Origin: Spirochaetota bacterium
Lineage (GTDB): Bacteria; Spirochaetota; Spirochaetia; SPDA01; JAJSAL01
Assembly (NCBI GenBank): GCA_024274705.1
Contig: JAJSAL010000143.1
Coordinates: 1-56,136 of the forward strand
Length of the DNA: 56,136 bases
Direction: 5' to 3'
In this document: piece by piece, positions 7,255-15,696 of the stretch
Position numbering within the stretch: position 1 is the first letter of the stretch
How the letters are laid out: the number at the start of each line of letters is the position of its first letter
Position numbers and translations under genes: made by a program
The notes under the pieces: generated by a model
Database searches by the model: none
What the model was told of the DNA's origin: nothing
The model's input: the letters and a program-made list of their open reading frames with translations, nothing else

Positions 7255-9377
7255 TTTCTATTCTCCGTCACACCTGCTGCATAAGCCGGCGCAGGAAGGA
7301 TAACCTGAAACACCGTCTCCTTGGCATCATCGATAAGCTGTAAAGAACCTCCGGCTTCTTTGATCAGTCTCTGGGAAACGGACAGGCCCAATCCTGTGCC
7401 GTTCGGTTTTGTCGTAATAAAGGGGTCGAATATTTTTTTCCTAATTTCTTCTGAGATAGGTGTTCCGCTGTTTGCTATTCGGATTTCAACCTGACCCTTG
7501 CTGGATTTATTGATGATGGCCAGGACGTATCCGCCGCAGGGGGTTGCTTCGATAGCGTTCAGCAGAATGTTGATGCATACCTGGGTGAGGGCTTCCTTAT
7601 CTATTAAAGCGATGATGCGCTCAGCCTTGATAATGATCCGCAGAGTAAGATTTTTTTTCTGAGCGTGAGATGCTACCAGTTCGAAGGTATGGGAAATTAC
7701 CTGTTTTACATCTGTGGACACATTATGGACATCCCCCTTTTGAGGGGCGATTGAAAGAATGTTGTTGAGAAGGCGGGACACCCTGCTGGTTTCTTCCTGG
7801 ATGTATCCTGCGAGCTTTTTCCTCTCCTCTTCCGGCAGGTCCTTTGTTGCTATCGTCTCTGCGGAGGTCGATATGATCGACATAGGATTCCGGATTTCGT
7901 GGGCCACACCGGAGGTGATTTCATGGAGGACTGCGAATTTTTCGATCCTTGCCTGTTTTTTTTCTATCTCGATAGCCTGGGAATGAGTGTTGCAGCGCTC
8001 TATAACCACCGCAAGTCCGGCCCCCAGCAGTTCGAGCTCTTCTATTTCCGGCGGGTGCCAGGTCCGGGCTACACCGAGTTCGCCGAATAGGCAGATTCCT
8101 GTCATTTTTCCTCCTGTGAATATCGGGAGCATCTGGGTGATTTTGTAAGAATCGAGAATCCTCAATTCGTCACCCCCACCCCAGGAGAGGGCGATCTGCT
8201 GGATGTTGATTACTTTTTTTTCCTTACTCAGTCTGCGGCTGAGTTCTCCGTTTTTCGGGAACCGGATCGTTTCCCGTTCCAGGTCCTGCGTGAGGCTTCT
8301 GAACGAGTTTGTGTGTTCATCTTCTATGAGAAAAAAGAAATGCTTTAGTTTCAGGTCCTGGATAAAGATTCTCTCCAGCAGGGTGCTCAGTGCGAACAGG
8401 TCGATTACCTGGGCCAGTCTTGACTGGACGTTTTTTATGCCTTCGTGAATAGTTGATGAAACCGGTACAACAGCGTCGCCGAGCCTGCTCTCCAGCATGC
8501 GTATTATGGGTGACAGAACGATGAGGAAAATGATGATTTCCAGGCTTAAAAGGAAAGCTATGGAAACATTGAAGAGGTCCGAAAGGACCATGTTGAGCTC
8601 CCGGAAGAATACAGTATACAGGAGACCCATAAGGCCGATATACACCGGGTAGATAAAAAACACCCTGACGAAGGTTTTCCCTTCGAAAAATCCGAAATGG
8701 AACATAAGAAGGATGAAATACACGGTCCAGAGCGAGGATGCTACCAGAAACACGGTAGAGCCGCCGCTGAACGGGATGTACGTGATAGTTACTGTCAGAA
8801 GAATGAGGGAGAGGGGGAGAAATCCGATGAGGATCATGATTACCGAGTTTTTCTCACGCTCCAGGATCGGTTTTTTCAATGCCTGGAACAGTCTGCGGGT
8901 TGTGAGGATGAGAAGCACCGTAATATAGGCGAATACAAGGAACTGGGTAGTATAAAAGAGCAGGTTTGCCCTGAAGAAATCACTTCTATATAAAAGCTCG
9001 TCGAAACGGATGAGCATTTTCTCCGGATTCGGGTTAAGGAGGTGAAGGGTCCCGAATACCACGGGAATGATATAGAGAAGGGTAAGAAAGATAATGGACA
9101 TCTGCTTTCGTTCTTTTCGCGGGAAAAAATATGAGAAGTGATGAAACAGAGGAAAGAAAAAGATCAAACCCCACATGGCCATATTAAAACCGATTTGAAC
9201 AGGAATCCGTTCACGGGCCGTATAGAGAAGGAGCATCTCCAGGTTTGTCAGAGTGATGGGGATCATGAGGAGGCTCAGGAACCTGTTGATGACACCCTGG
9301 GGATTGTAGGTGTAGATAAGGATGATGAGCCCGATATCAAAGATGAACAGGAGTATCAGGAGTGCCTCAATGCTCAT
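7251..9377 (-). CDS. Membrane sensor histidine kinase partner of the NtrC-type regulator
   Basis: The 708-residue kinase starts with about eight or nine membrane segments (residues 1-300), which resemble a 7TM/MASE-like sensor module more than a periplasmic loop sensor. A GAF-like domain (about 330-460) follows, then HisKA with the phospho-acceptor in SGVAHEIRNPMSII, and a HATPase_c domain with N box NILLNAIEATPCGG and G box GTGLGLSVSQ. The sensing part suggests a signal in or near the membrane, or an intracellular ligand bound by the GAF domain. It is followed by the response regulator with a 4-bp overlap, so the pair is co-translated. A weak ribosome binding site precedes ATG 9377. Confidence 0.9.
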   Translation of the reverse strand: MSIEALLILLFIFDIGLIILIYTYNPQGVINRFLSLLMIPITLTNLEMLLLYTARERIPVQIGFNMAMWGLIFFFPLFHHFSYFFPRKERKQMSIIFLTLLYIIPVVFGTLHLLNPNPEKMLIRFDELLYRSDFFRANLLFYTTQFLVFAYITVLLILTTRRLFQALKKPILEREKNSVIMILIGFLPLSLILLTVTITYIPFSGGSTVFLVASSLWTVYFILLMFHFGFFEGKTFVRVFFIYPVYIGLMGLLYTVFFRELNMVLSDLFNVSIAFLLSLEIIIFLIVLSPIIRMLESRLGDAVVPVSSTIHEGIKNVQSRLAQVIDLFALSTLLERIFIQDLKLKHFFFLIEDEHTNSFRSLTQDLERETIRFPKNGELSRRLSKEKKVINIQQIALSWGGGDELRILDSYKITQMLPIFTGGKMTGICLFGELGVARTWHPPEIEELELLGAGLAVVIERCNTHSQAIEIEKKQARIEKFAVLHEITSGVAHEIRNPMSIISTSAETIATKDLPEEERKKLAGYIQEETSRVSRLLNNILSIAPQKGDVHNVSTDVKQVISHTFELVASHAQKKNLTLRIIIKAERIIALIDKEALTQVCINILLNAIEATPCGGYVLAIINKSSKGQVEIRIANSGTPISEEIRKKIFDPFITTKPNGTGLGLSVSQRLIKEAGGSLQLIDDAKETVFQVILPAPAYAAGVTENRK

Positions 9378-9424
9378 GGAAAAAGTCTACTATTATCCCG
9401 AAGGGCATTTCAAGCGGGTGGGTC

Positions 9425-11308
9425 CTATTTCTCTGTATAGGGTAAAAGCGTTGTGGTGACCATATAATACCTGTTGGTGTTGTTCCACAAGGTGAATCCT
9501 GTTCCCTGTGCATTTTTAACTCCATCGAGTTGCCGGGTAAGGTAGGCGGAATAAACCGGCTCCTCGAAATTCAGCTCCCCTCCTATGAGAAAAGCCTGTA
9601 CAAAGGGGCGGATAAACGCACGCCCTTCTGTTATGGCCTGTGCCCGGAGTGTTCCCTGGTAGTAGATTTGTTCCGCCCTGTCCAGGTAAGGTTCTTTTTC
9701 CATAAAATCCCCGGGAAAATGGGAAGGGTAGTACATGGGGCAGATAACATCGGCATACCGGGCAATCACTTCTATATTCTGACCGTTCCAGTTTCCCATT
9801 CTGTACCAGCCGTTGAATCCGAAAATATCCACACTTACAGGTATGGAAAGGGCTTCTCTCGCCTTTTTCAGGAACGATTCTATTGCCTCGGTTTTACCCA
9901 TGTACTCTTTTCTGTGGCGGTACTGAATAACTGAGAAATCGCCTTCCGTAGGGAACCGGATATAATCGAACTGGATCTCGTCAATCCCTTTTTCTTCCAG
10001 TTCCCGGGCAATGGCGATGTTATAATTCCAGACCTCCTCTGCATATGGGTCCACCCAGAATTCCCTCTGTTCATAGGAAATCTCTCCTGTTTCCGGGTCT
10101 TCCACTTCCAACAGTTTGCCCCAGGGTGCGTCTGCTTCATAGTCCCAGACCGCGTAAGCGTTATCCTTAAATGCATAGAACTTCGGGTCCTTGAACACCA
10201 CAATCCTGCCGATAATATAGATCCCTTCAGCGTGGGCTTTTTCGAGAAGATCATCTATATTCAGGGTATCCGCAACAGCTTCAGCCTGCCGGGGCACCTC
10301 GAGGTCGGAGTCGTAGGTAACAACCCCCATATCATCTTTCATGTCGATTACGATTGAATTGAGTCCGTGCTCCTTAAGAAAAGCGATATGAGCATCGAGG
10401 GATTCCCCGCGGGCATTCCACCGGGAGAGATAGATGCCGGTTCTACCGGCTGCGGTGTCCCGTTTCGTTTGAATTTGTCCCGGGGGAGAGGCCGGAGACG
10501 GTATGTTTTCCAGGAATGCCCACTCCCCGGAATCGGGCAGATAGAGCCAGGCAGAACCTTCGGTTTCACATCGGATACCCTGGAGACCACTTTCTGCAAA
10601 TGCCGTTTGGGGTATCAATCTGTAAATCTTCTTCTCCTGCAGGACCTGGGAGTCGATCCTTGTCATTACCCTCCCGGGACGATCCAGGCTGTACAATCTG
10701 TTTTCAAACCCTGTCGCCAGGTAGATACGGTCCGGGTCTGTTCTGGAATAGCAGAGGGACGATATCTCTTCATAAAATCCGGCTCCCCGGTATATAATAT
10801 CCTCCCTGCCTGATAACCGGGTCCAGGATTTCCCCCGGTCTCTCGTTTCAAATACACCGCTGAAAGAGGTTCCCACCAGGATCGAATTCTCCCTGTCTGA
10901 AGAGATGGCAGCGGAGGTGATAACCATTACGCTTTTAAAGGGGGAGCTTAAGGGGACAGGTTCCCAGGAAGACCCACCGTTTTCCGAGAGATACACTGCA
11001 TTCGAAGTTGTTATAATGATACGGTCCGGGTTTTCCGGGTCTATGTACAGATAGGTGAGCCGCTGATACAGGAGTTCACCGAAAGGATACACCGCTTTCC
11101 TGGGGAGACCCTGGGACCTGTGTTCCCATTTCGCGCTCCCGTCAGGAGTAACAAAGAATCCCTCTTCATAGGTTATTCCGTAGGTTCTCCCGTCAGTTGT
11201 TTTTTGCAGCTGTACAAACTCAGGAAGTGATCCACCGCCTTGAATGTCGGCGAAAATGGCCCAGGTACACAACAACAGAAAAAAGGAGAAAAAGACAGAT
11301 GGTTTCAT
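9425..11308 (-). CDS. Exported putative glycoside hydrolase (DUF4015) with N-terminal BNR-like repeats
   Basis: This 627-residue protein has a signal peptide (hydrophobic FFSFFLLLCTWAIFA) and so acts outside the cytoplasm. Residues about 25-290 have Asp-box/BNR-like repeats (SENGGSSWEPV, ETRDRGKSWTRL), as in sialidase or YCF48-type propellers. The C-terminal half (about 300-620) matches the DUF4015 putative glycosidase barrel: GIYLSRWNARG, NSIVIDMKDDMGVVTY, EIQFDYIRFPTEGDF and DVICPMYYPSHFPGDF. The Asp in IQFDYIRFP is a likely catalytic or binding residue. A GTG at 11335 is in frame but precedes the signal peptide and overlaps the upstream gene, so ATG 11308 is preferred. It sits 17 bp after the nucleotidyltransferase gene, probably the same operon. 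Confidence 0.8.
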   Translation of the reverse strand: MKPSVFFSFFLLLCTWAIFADIQGGGSLPEFVQLQKTTDGRTYGITYEEGFFVTPDGSAKWEHRSQGLPRKAVYPFGELLYQRLTYLYIDPENPDRIIITTSNAVYLSENGGSSWEPVPLSSPFKSVMVITSAAISSDRENSILVGTSFSGVFETRDRGKSWTRLSGREDIIYRGAGFYEEISSLCYSRTDPDRIYLATGFENRLYSLDRPGRVMTRIDSQVLQEKKIYRLIPQTAFAESGLQGIRCETEGSAWLYLPDSGEWAFLENIPSPASPPGQIQTKRDTAAGRTGIYLSRWNARGESLDAHIAFLKEHGLNSIVIDMKDDMGVVTYDSDLEVPRQAEAVADTLNIDDLLEKAHAEGIYIIGRIVVFKDPKFYAFKDNAYAVWDYEADAPWGKLLEVEDPETGEISYEQREFWVDPYAEEVWNYNIAIARELEEKGIDEIQFDYIRFPTEGDFSVIQYRHRKEYMGKTEAIESFLKKAREALSIPVSVDIFGFNGWYRMGNWNGQNIEVIARYADVICPMYYPSHFPGDFMEKEPYLDRAEQIYYQGTLRAQAITEGRAFIRPFVQAFLIGGELNFEEPVYSAYLTRQLDGVKNAQGTGFTLWNNTNRYYMVTTTLLPYTEK

Positions 11309-11325
11309 CACATCAATCCGGACCT

Positions 11326-12234
11326 TTAGTCCCACAGGTTTTCCGGGTACATCCCGGATTCGATAAGGTCACGAATACTCTTTTTAACCATGGGAAGATC
11401 TTCCTTGTAGGTCATCCCGAACCAGGCTGACTTTGTGGGCAGAACGCTCATGGACATCTCATTTTTTTTAATCAATACGTCCAGGGCACTGGGTATATAG
11501 AATTCCGAAGCCGGCTGATCCCCGCTTTCTTTCAGGAACATGGCAAACTCTTTCTGAATAAGATGGAATATTTCAGGTGTAAAGCCGAACATGTTCATGG
11601 AAACAGTGATGTCCGGGGAAAGTTCTATTTCATCCTCTCTGCCGGGTTCACGGGCAGTGACGATGTTTCCCTGTTTCTGAACCTTCGTCAGTTCCCGGAT
11701 ATCCGTGAGGTTGTCTTTTTTGTCTGTAATACATTCCGCCCTGGACACGGTACCGTAATCGGAAAGGGTCTTCACCAGGGGGAATCCCACCAGAGCACCC
11801 TGCTGCGATTCCGGCGGGAGACTACTGAGAAATGCAGAGAGAATTTTAAAACTCTCCCTGCCGTAAAAATCATCACAATTAAGGACGGCAAAACAGGTAT
11901 CTACACGGGACTCTGCGCATAGCACTGCGTGGGCTGTTCCCCATGGTTTCTTCCTTCCTTCCGGGACGGTAAACCCTGCAGGAATATCCTCCAGGTCCTG
12001 GTATGCAAACCGGTAATCTATCCTGTCACCCATCCGGGAAACTACATGCTTCCTGAAATCGTCTTCGATCTCTTTACGAATGACAAAAACGACCTTTCCA
12101 AATCCGGTGTGCAAGGCGTCGAAGATGGAAAAGTCGATTATAGATTCACCGCTTAAGCCGACCGGTTCGATTTGTTTCAATCCGCCGAAGCGGCTGCCTA
12201 TTCCGGCTGCCAGTAATACCAATGTAGGCTTCAT
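11326..12234 (-). CDS. Sugar-phosphate nucleotidyltransferase-like protein
   Basis: A 302-residue protein with the NTP-transferase signature at its N-terminus: VLLAAGIGSRFGGLKQ followed by the acidic metal-binding strand FAVLNCDDFYG. PWGTAHAVLCA is the substrate loop found in glucose-1-phosphate uridylyl/thymidylyltransferases. The closest class is the GalU/RfbA-like group of uncharacterised bacterial nucleotidyltransferases. The exact nucleotide and sugar cannot be assigned. ATG 12234 is chosen because AAAGGAGA lies 9 nt upstream; an in-frame ATG at 12258 is weaker. The gene is followed closely by the exported glycosidase, suggesting a role in glycan synthesis or turnover. Confidence 0.75.
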   Translation of the reverse strand: MKPTLVLLAAGIGSRFGGLKQIEPVGLSGESIIDFSIFDALHTGFGKVVFVIRKEIEDDFRKHVVSRMGDRIDYRFAYQDLEDIPAGFTVPEGRKKPWGTAHAVLCAESRVDTCFAVLNCDDFYGRESFKILSAFLSSLPPESQQGALVGFPLVKTLSDYGTVSRAECITDKKDNLTDIRELTKVQKQGNIVTAREPGREDEIELSPDITVSMNMFGFTPEIFHLIQKEFAMFLKESGDQPASEFYIPSALDVLIKKNEMSMSVLPTKSAWFGMTYKEDLPMVKKSIRDLIESGMYPENLWD

Positions 12235-12352
12235 ATACGGTGGCTCTCCTTTCGGCACATTATACCGGATTGTTTTTTATCTGTCGAGTATGACCTCAAG
12301 GAATCAACAAAAACTCTGAAGCAGCAGTTCCCTTTTTCCAGTTGTACTAGAT

Positions 12353-13027
12353 ATGAATAATCACGTTTTCGAGTCTGTTCTCAAGTTGAACGTTAATGAA
12401 AAACCGAGAGAGAAGCTGCTGCTGAAAGGTGCGGAAAGTCTGTCCGACGCGGAACTTTTGGCAATTCTTATTGGAAGCGGATATAAGGACCGCAATGTAG
12501 AGGCCATTGCCCTGGACCTGGTAAAGGTGTTCGACATGTACGGATTTCCCCCTCCGGTGGCCGTTGTGTCCGCTGTCCGGGGTATGGGAACAGCCAAGAC
12601 CAGTCTCATCTTTGCCGGAACGGAATTCTGCAGGCGCAGATTTATGCCGGACCAGAAAAGGATTTCCTCTCCCGGGGACATGTACCCGTTTATCCGTCAT
12701 TACGCGGACCGGGAGCAGGAAACATTCCTCAGTATCTCTCTCAACGGCGCCTACGAGATAAAGGAAATCCACGTGGTAAGCATCGGAATCCTCAACCGGT
12801 CCCTGGTCCATCCCCGGGAGGTGTTTTCCCGGGCTATCAGCTGCAATGCAGCGGCGTTGGTGGTTGCCCACAACCATCCCTCGGGAAGTGTAGAGCCCAG
12901 TTCCGAGGACCGGGAAGTAACCCGGCGTTTAAAAGACGCAGGAGAGATACTCGGCATATCACTCCTGGACCACCTGGTGTTTTCTCCCCAGGGATACTTC
13001 AGTTTTATGGAAGAGGGTCAACTTTGA
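12353..13027 (+). CDS. radC: RadC/JAB-domain protein
   Basis: The 224-residue protein has the two RadC parts: an N-terminal helix-hairpin-helix-like region (EKPREKLLLKGAESLSDAE) and a C-terminal JAB1/MPN+ metalloprotease-like fold. The JAMM-type metal motif is visible as VVAHNHPSGSVEPSSED, with two His and one Asp. RadC was originally linked to DNA repair in E. coli, but that role was later withdrawn and the biochemical function of chromosomal copies remains unclear. It starts divergently from the nucleotidyltransferase gene and appears monocistronic. No strong ribosome binding site precedes ATG 12353. Confidence 0.92.
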   Translation: MNNHVFESVLKLNVNEKPREKLLLKGAESLSDAELLAILIGSGYKDRNVEAIALDLVKVFDMYGFPPPVAVVSAVRGMGTAKTSLIFAGTEFCRRRFMPDQKRISSPGDMYPFIRHYADREQETFLSISLNGAYEIKEIHVVSIGILNRSLVHPREVFSRAISCNAAALVVAHNHPSGSVEPSSEDREVTRRLKDAGEILGISLLDHLVFSPQGYFSFMEEGQL

Positions 13028-13171
13028 CAGCTGATTTTGGGCAACAGGTGCACGGTTTGCTTCACGCATGTTCTATAAAAAAGATACCATTGATTCTGCA
13101 TTATTTTCCGGCTTAACAGTTCAGCTTGCCGGTGTCCTTCAATAAACCGGAGATAGAGTATTTTCTCAGGA

Positions 13172-13288
13172 TTACCCTTCCTCACTGCGGACTTTCTGAT
13201 ACAGATGATCCAGGAACACGGCTTCCGGCACCGGATTAAAATAAATTCCGATTCCGCTCTTGACATTATAATATTCAAATGATATCAT
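13172..13288 (-). other. Short ORF (38 aa), possibly a degraded gene, divergent from arsR
   Basis: On the minus strand ATG 13288 opens a 38-codon frame containing SGIGIYFNPVPEAVFLDHLY that stops at 13174-13172. Protein-like sequence (NPEKILYLRFIEGHRQAELL) continues in the next frame towards 13070, as if one shift split a longer gene. No ribosome binding site is visible, and the start lies inside the ArsR palindrome. It could be a real small divergent gene, a decayed one or chance. Confidence 0.2.
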
Positions 13289-13303
13289 GAATATATGATA
13301 TCA
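13260..13303 (+). promoter_or_regulatory. Promoter and palindromic operator of the arsR-rhodanese operon
   Basis: TTGACA (13260-13265), a 17-nt spacer and TATCAT (13283-13288) form a sigma-70-type promoter. A perfect inverted repeat, TGATATCAT (13280-13288) and ATGATATCA (13295-13303) around six bases, covers the -10 box and the ATG at 13295. ArsR-family repressors bind such dyads and block RNA polymerase, so autoregulation is likely. The predicted transcription start (about 13295) coincides with the start codon, implying a leaderless or almost leaderless message. Confidence 0.65.
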
Positions 13304-13969
13304 AGAATATTCAAAAACATAATCTATAATGAACTTTCTGAAATCGTTAAAGCCGTCTCCGATCCCAAGCGTTTGGAGCTTATCGATCTTCTTTGTCAAT
13401 CTGAAAAAAATGTTGAACATCTTTCTCGGGAAATGAGCATGAGTATTGCATCCACATCTCATCATCTTCAGATATTGAAGAAATCAAAGTTGGTCACCGA
13501 TCACAAGGTGAGTAGATTCGTCTTTTATAAAGCCACTCCAATGGGTATGGAACTATGGAGAAGACTGTCTTCAATAGGTGAGCAGAATATTTCTGAGATA
13601 AAGCTGGCGATATCGTCTTTCTTTACCTCAGAAGAATACCATACGGTACGTTTCAAAGAGCTTAGTGGCAAAGTAAAGAGAGGGGAGATTTTGCTTCTGG
13701 ATGTAAGACCGGAAGAAGAGTATATGGCCGGGCATTTTCCAGGTGCCGTCTCCCTGCCAATCAAGGAACTGGAAGAGAAAATAAATTTACTACCTCAGGA
13801 TAAGGATGTTGTAGCCTACTGCCGTGGTCCTAATTGTGTGCTCTCTCAAGGAGCTGTAGAAATACTACGGAAAAATGGGATAGTTGCTTACCGGCTTTCG
13901 CAAGGTGTAGTGGAATGGCAATTAGATGGTAATAAACTTGAGTTCTCTAAACATAAAGACATTGCATGA
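13295..13969 (+). CDS. ArsR-family regulator fused to a rhodanese domain
   Basis: Residues about 10-95 form an ArsR winged helix (AVSDPKRLELIDLLCQSEKN, recognition helix SIASTSHHLQILKKSKLV). Residues about 125-220 are a rhodanese domain with LLLDVRPEEEYMAGHFPGA and the active-site loop CRGPNC (Cys176, Cys181). The classical arsenic-binding CVC motif in helix 3 is absent; only Cys34 lies there. Regulation through the rhodanese Cys, for example by persulfide, is therefore more likely than by metal. The family ArsR-rhodanese is widespread and mostly uncharacterised. It starts at ATG 13295 inside its own palindromic operator without a Shine-Dalgarno sequence. DsrE-like and desulfurase genes follow closely. 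Confidence 0.88.
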   Translation: MISRIFKNIIYNELSEIVKAVSDPKRLELIDLLCQSEKNVEHLSREMSMSIASTSHHLQILKKSKLVTDHKVSRFVFYKATPMGMELWRRLSSIGEQNISEIKLAISSFFTSEEYHTVRFKELSGKVKRGEILLLDVRPEEEYMAGHFPGAVSLPIKELEEKINLLPQDKDVVAYCRGPNCVLSQGAVEILRKNGIVAYRLSQGVVEWQLDGNKLEFSKHKDIA

Positions 13970-13988
13970 TCACATGGGGTACTAAAGT

Positions 13989-14339
13989 ATGAAGGTATTG
14001 ATTATTCTTAACGATCCACCTTACGGAACAGAGAGAAGCTATAACGGTTTACGGATCGCTGGTTCCCTCGCAAAGCAGGAAGGTGTAGAGGTAAAGCTGT
14101 TTCTCCTTGGTGACGCTGCCTCATGCGCAAAGAAAGCACAGAAAGTTCCCCAAGGCTACTACAATATAGAGGTTATGCTCAAAGGTATAACGCGTCGACA
14201 AGGAGAAATCGGCGTTTGTGGTACCTGTATGGATGCGCGGGGAATAACTGAAGAGGAGCTGTCTGACGGAGCAAGACGCAGCACTTTGAATGAACTGACG
14301 GAATGGACACTATGGGCAGACAAAAGTATGGTCTTTTAA
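13989..14339 (+). CDS. DsrE/DsrF-like sulfur-carrier protein
   Basis: This 116-residue protein has the DsrE/YchN fold pattern: MKVLIILNDPPYG strand, AGSLAKQEG helix, VKLFLLGDAASCAKK. It ends with a Cys-containing GVCGTCMDARGI segment (Cys77, Cys80) at the position where DsrE-type proteins hold the sulfur-accepting Cys. Such proteins receive or relay persulfide sulfur in the cytoplasm. It begins 19 bp after the ArsR-rhodanese gene and ends 26 bp before the desulfurase start. A three-protein sulfur-handling operon is therefore implied: regulator with rhodanese, carrier, sulfur or selenium donor. Confidence 0.8.
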   Translation: MKVLIILNDPPYGTERSYNGLRIAGSLAKQEGVEVKLFLLGDAASCAKKAQKVPQGYYNIEVMLKGITRRQGEIGVCGTCMDARGITEEELSDGARRSTLNELTEWTLWADKSMVF

Positions 14340-14365
14340 AAAGACGGGTGGAGCAGGACGAACAG

Positions 14366-15514
14366 ATGGACCGAAGGAAGCCAATTTATCTTGATTACAA
14401 TGCAACGACACCTCATGCTGCTGAAGTTATTGAAGCTATTAGGCCCTATTTAGAAGAACATTTCGGTAATCCTTCAAGTTCGCATTGGTATGGTATCAAG
14501 GCAAAGACAGCAGTTGAAGAAGCACGTAATCATGTAGCAAACCTGATAAATTGTAAGCCCCATGAAGTCATTTTTACCAGCGGAGGAACAGAATCGAATA
14601 ACTACGCTATCAAAGGAGTAGCGTTATCTCAACTGGAAAACGGTAATCATATTATCACCTCGGAAATAGAACATCCGGCGGTAATCAAAGTATGCAAGTA
14701 CCTGGAGAAAAAGGGATTTCAGGTAACATATCTTCCTGTGGATGAGTACGGAATGATTAATATCAGCGATGTGGAAAAGACAATTACATCGGAAACGGTT
14801 CTCATCACCATTATGCACGCTAACAACGAAGTAGGGACGATACAACCCATTGAAGAAATTGCTGAAATCATTAAAAAAAGGGGAATCCTTTTTCACACAG
14901 ATGCTGCTCAGTCCATTGGTAAAATACCCACCGATGTCACTGTTCTCGGCGTTGATCTGCTTTCAATAGCCGGCCATAAAGTATATGCCCCTAAGGGCAT
15001 TGGTGCACTGTATATTCGAAATGGAGTGAAATTGGAAAATTTTGTCCATGGAGCTGGACAGGAAAGAGGATGGAGGCCGGGAACGGAAAATGTCATTGAA
15101 ATTGTAGGGCTTGGTAAAGCTTGTGAAATAGCAAGTAGAGATTTGAGAGAAAACGCTTTGCATATGAAGGAAATGAGAGACAGGTTATATAAAGGATTGA
15201 AAGATAAATGGCAGGATATAAAGGTAAACGGACATCCGGAGAAACGACTGCCTAATACTTTGAATGTGAGCTTCCATGGAATGGAAGCAAATAAACTCCT
15301 TTCCGAAATCAAGGAACAAGTAGCGGCCTCGGCCGGTGCTGCGTGCCATGCCGAAGGGGTTGAAGTTTCGGATGTTATCAGGGCGATGCATGTTCCCCTT
15401 GAATGGGCGAAAGGGACACTGCGATTTTCCACAGGCAGGATGACCACCAATCAGGAGATTGAGAGTTCCATAGAAAGGATTTTATACGTTCTCCGGAAAT
15501 TGGAAGGATCTTAA
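14366..15514 (+). CDS. Cysteine desulfurase / selenocysteine lyase-like PLP enzyme
   Basis: This 382-residue class V aminotransferase-fold enzyme is NifS-like. IYLDYNATTPH marks the N-terminus, IFTSGGTESNNYAIKG binds PLP phosphate, HTDAAQSIGKIP holds the PLP-contacting Asp, and the PLP Lys lies in SIAGHKVYAPKG. The catalytic Cys (about residue 327) is in the loop AASAGAACHAEGVEVSDV. This resembles the GAACH loop of selenocysteine lyases more than the SGSACSS loop of IscS. ATG 14366 is preferred over the in-frame ATG 14303, which would overlap the DsrE gene, and it has GGAG/AGGAC-like sequence upstream. It likely supplies sulfane sulfur or selenium to the DsrE-like partner. Confidence 0.85.
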   Translation: MDRRKPIYLDYNATTPHAAEVIEAIRPYLEEHFGNPSSSHWYGIKAKTAVEEARNHVANLINCKPHEVIFTSGGTESNNYAIKGVALSQLENGNHIITSEIEHPAVIKVCKYLEKKGFQVTYLPVDEYGMINISDVEKTITSETVLITIMHANNEVGTIQPIEEIAEIIKKRGILFHTDAAQSIGKIPTDVTVLGVDLLSIAGHKVYAPKGIGALYIRNGVKLENFVHGAGQERGWRPGTENVIEIVGLGKACEIASRDLRENALHMKEMRDRLYKGLKDKWQDIKVNGHPEKRLPNTLNVSFHGMEANKLLSEIKEQVAASAGAACHAEGVEVSDVIRAMHVPLEWAKGTLRFSTGRMTTNQEIESSIERILYVLRKLEGS

Positions 15515-15541
15515 TATACTACTCCACATCACTTTTCCGTA

Positions 15542-15570
15542 TTGACAAATCTGTGAATGAGCGGTATTGT
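15542..15570 (+). promoter_or_regulatory. Likely sigma-70 promoter of the trp operon
   Basis: TTGACA (15542-15547) and TATTGT (15565-15570) are separated by 17 nt, starting 27 bp after the desulfurase stop. The predicted start near 15577 gives a leader of about 120 nt before the trpE start codon. The leader contains GTGTT/AACAC and further hairpin-forming sequence. Confidence 0.55.
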
Positions 15571-15643
15571 ACCTCCACGAGTGTTACTATAGATAGAAAC
15601 ACATGTCCTTTCCGGTGGTGGCAGGAGTAACTCGTAAGTCATA

Positions 15644-15679
15644 CTGTGCAGGCTCTGAAAAGCCGGGGCAGCTTTTTTT
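15644..15679 (+). terminator. Terminator-like hairpin in the trp leader (possible attenuator)
   Basis: GGCT (15651-15654) can pair with AGCC (15661-15664), extended imperfectly by CTG (15644-15646) with CAG (15669-15671), and a run of seven T follows (15673-15679). It lies between the promoter and the trpE start, where an attenuator would sit. The stem is weak, and the only short frame across it (ATG 15603) has no Trp codons. Classical leader-peptide attenuation is therefore not supported. Confidence 0.35.
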
Positions 15680-15696
15680 ACATGGAGGTTCAAACG

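Noticed and set aside
13018..13278. 86-residue minus-strand frame between radC and arsR
   Set aside because: No ribosome binding site and no family. Part of it may belong to the frameshifted fragment noted at 13172-13288, but not as an intact gene.
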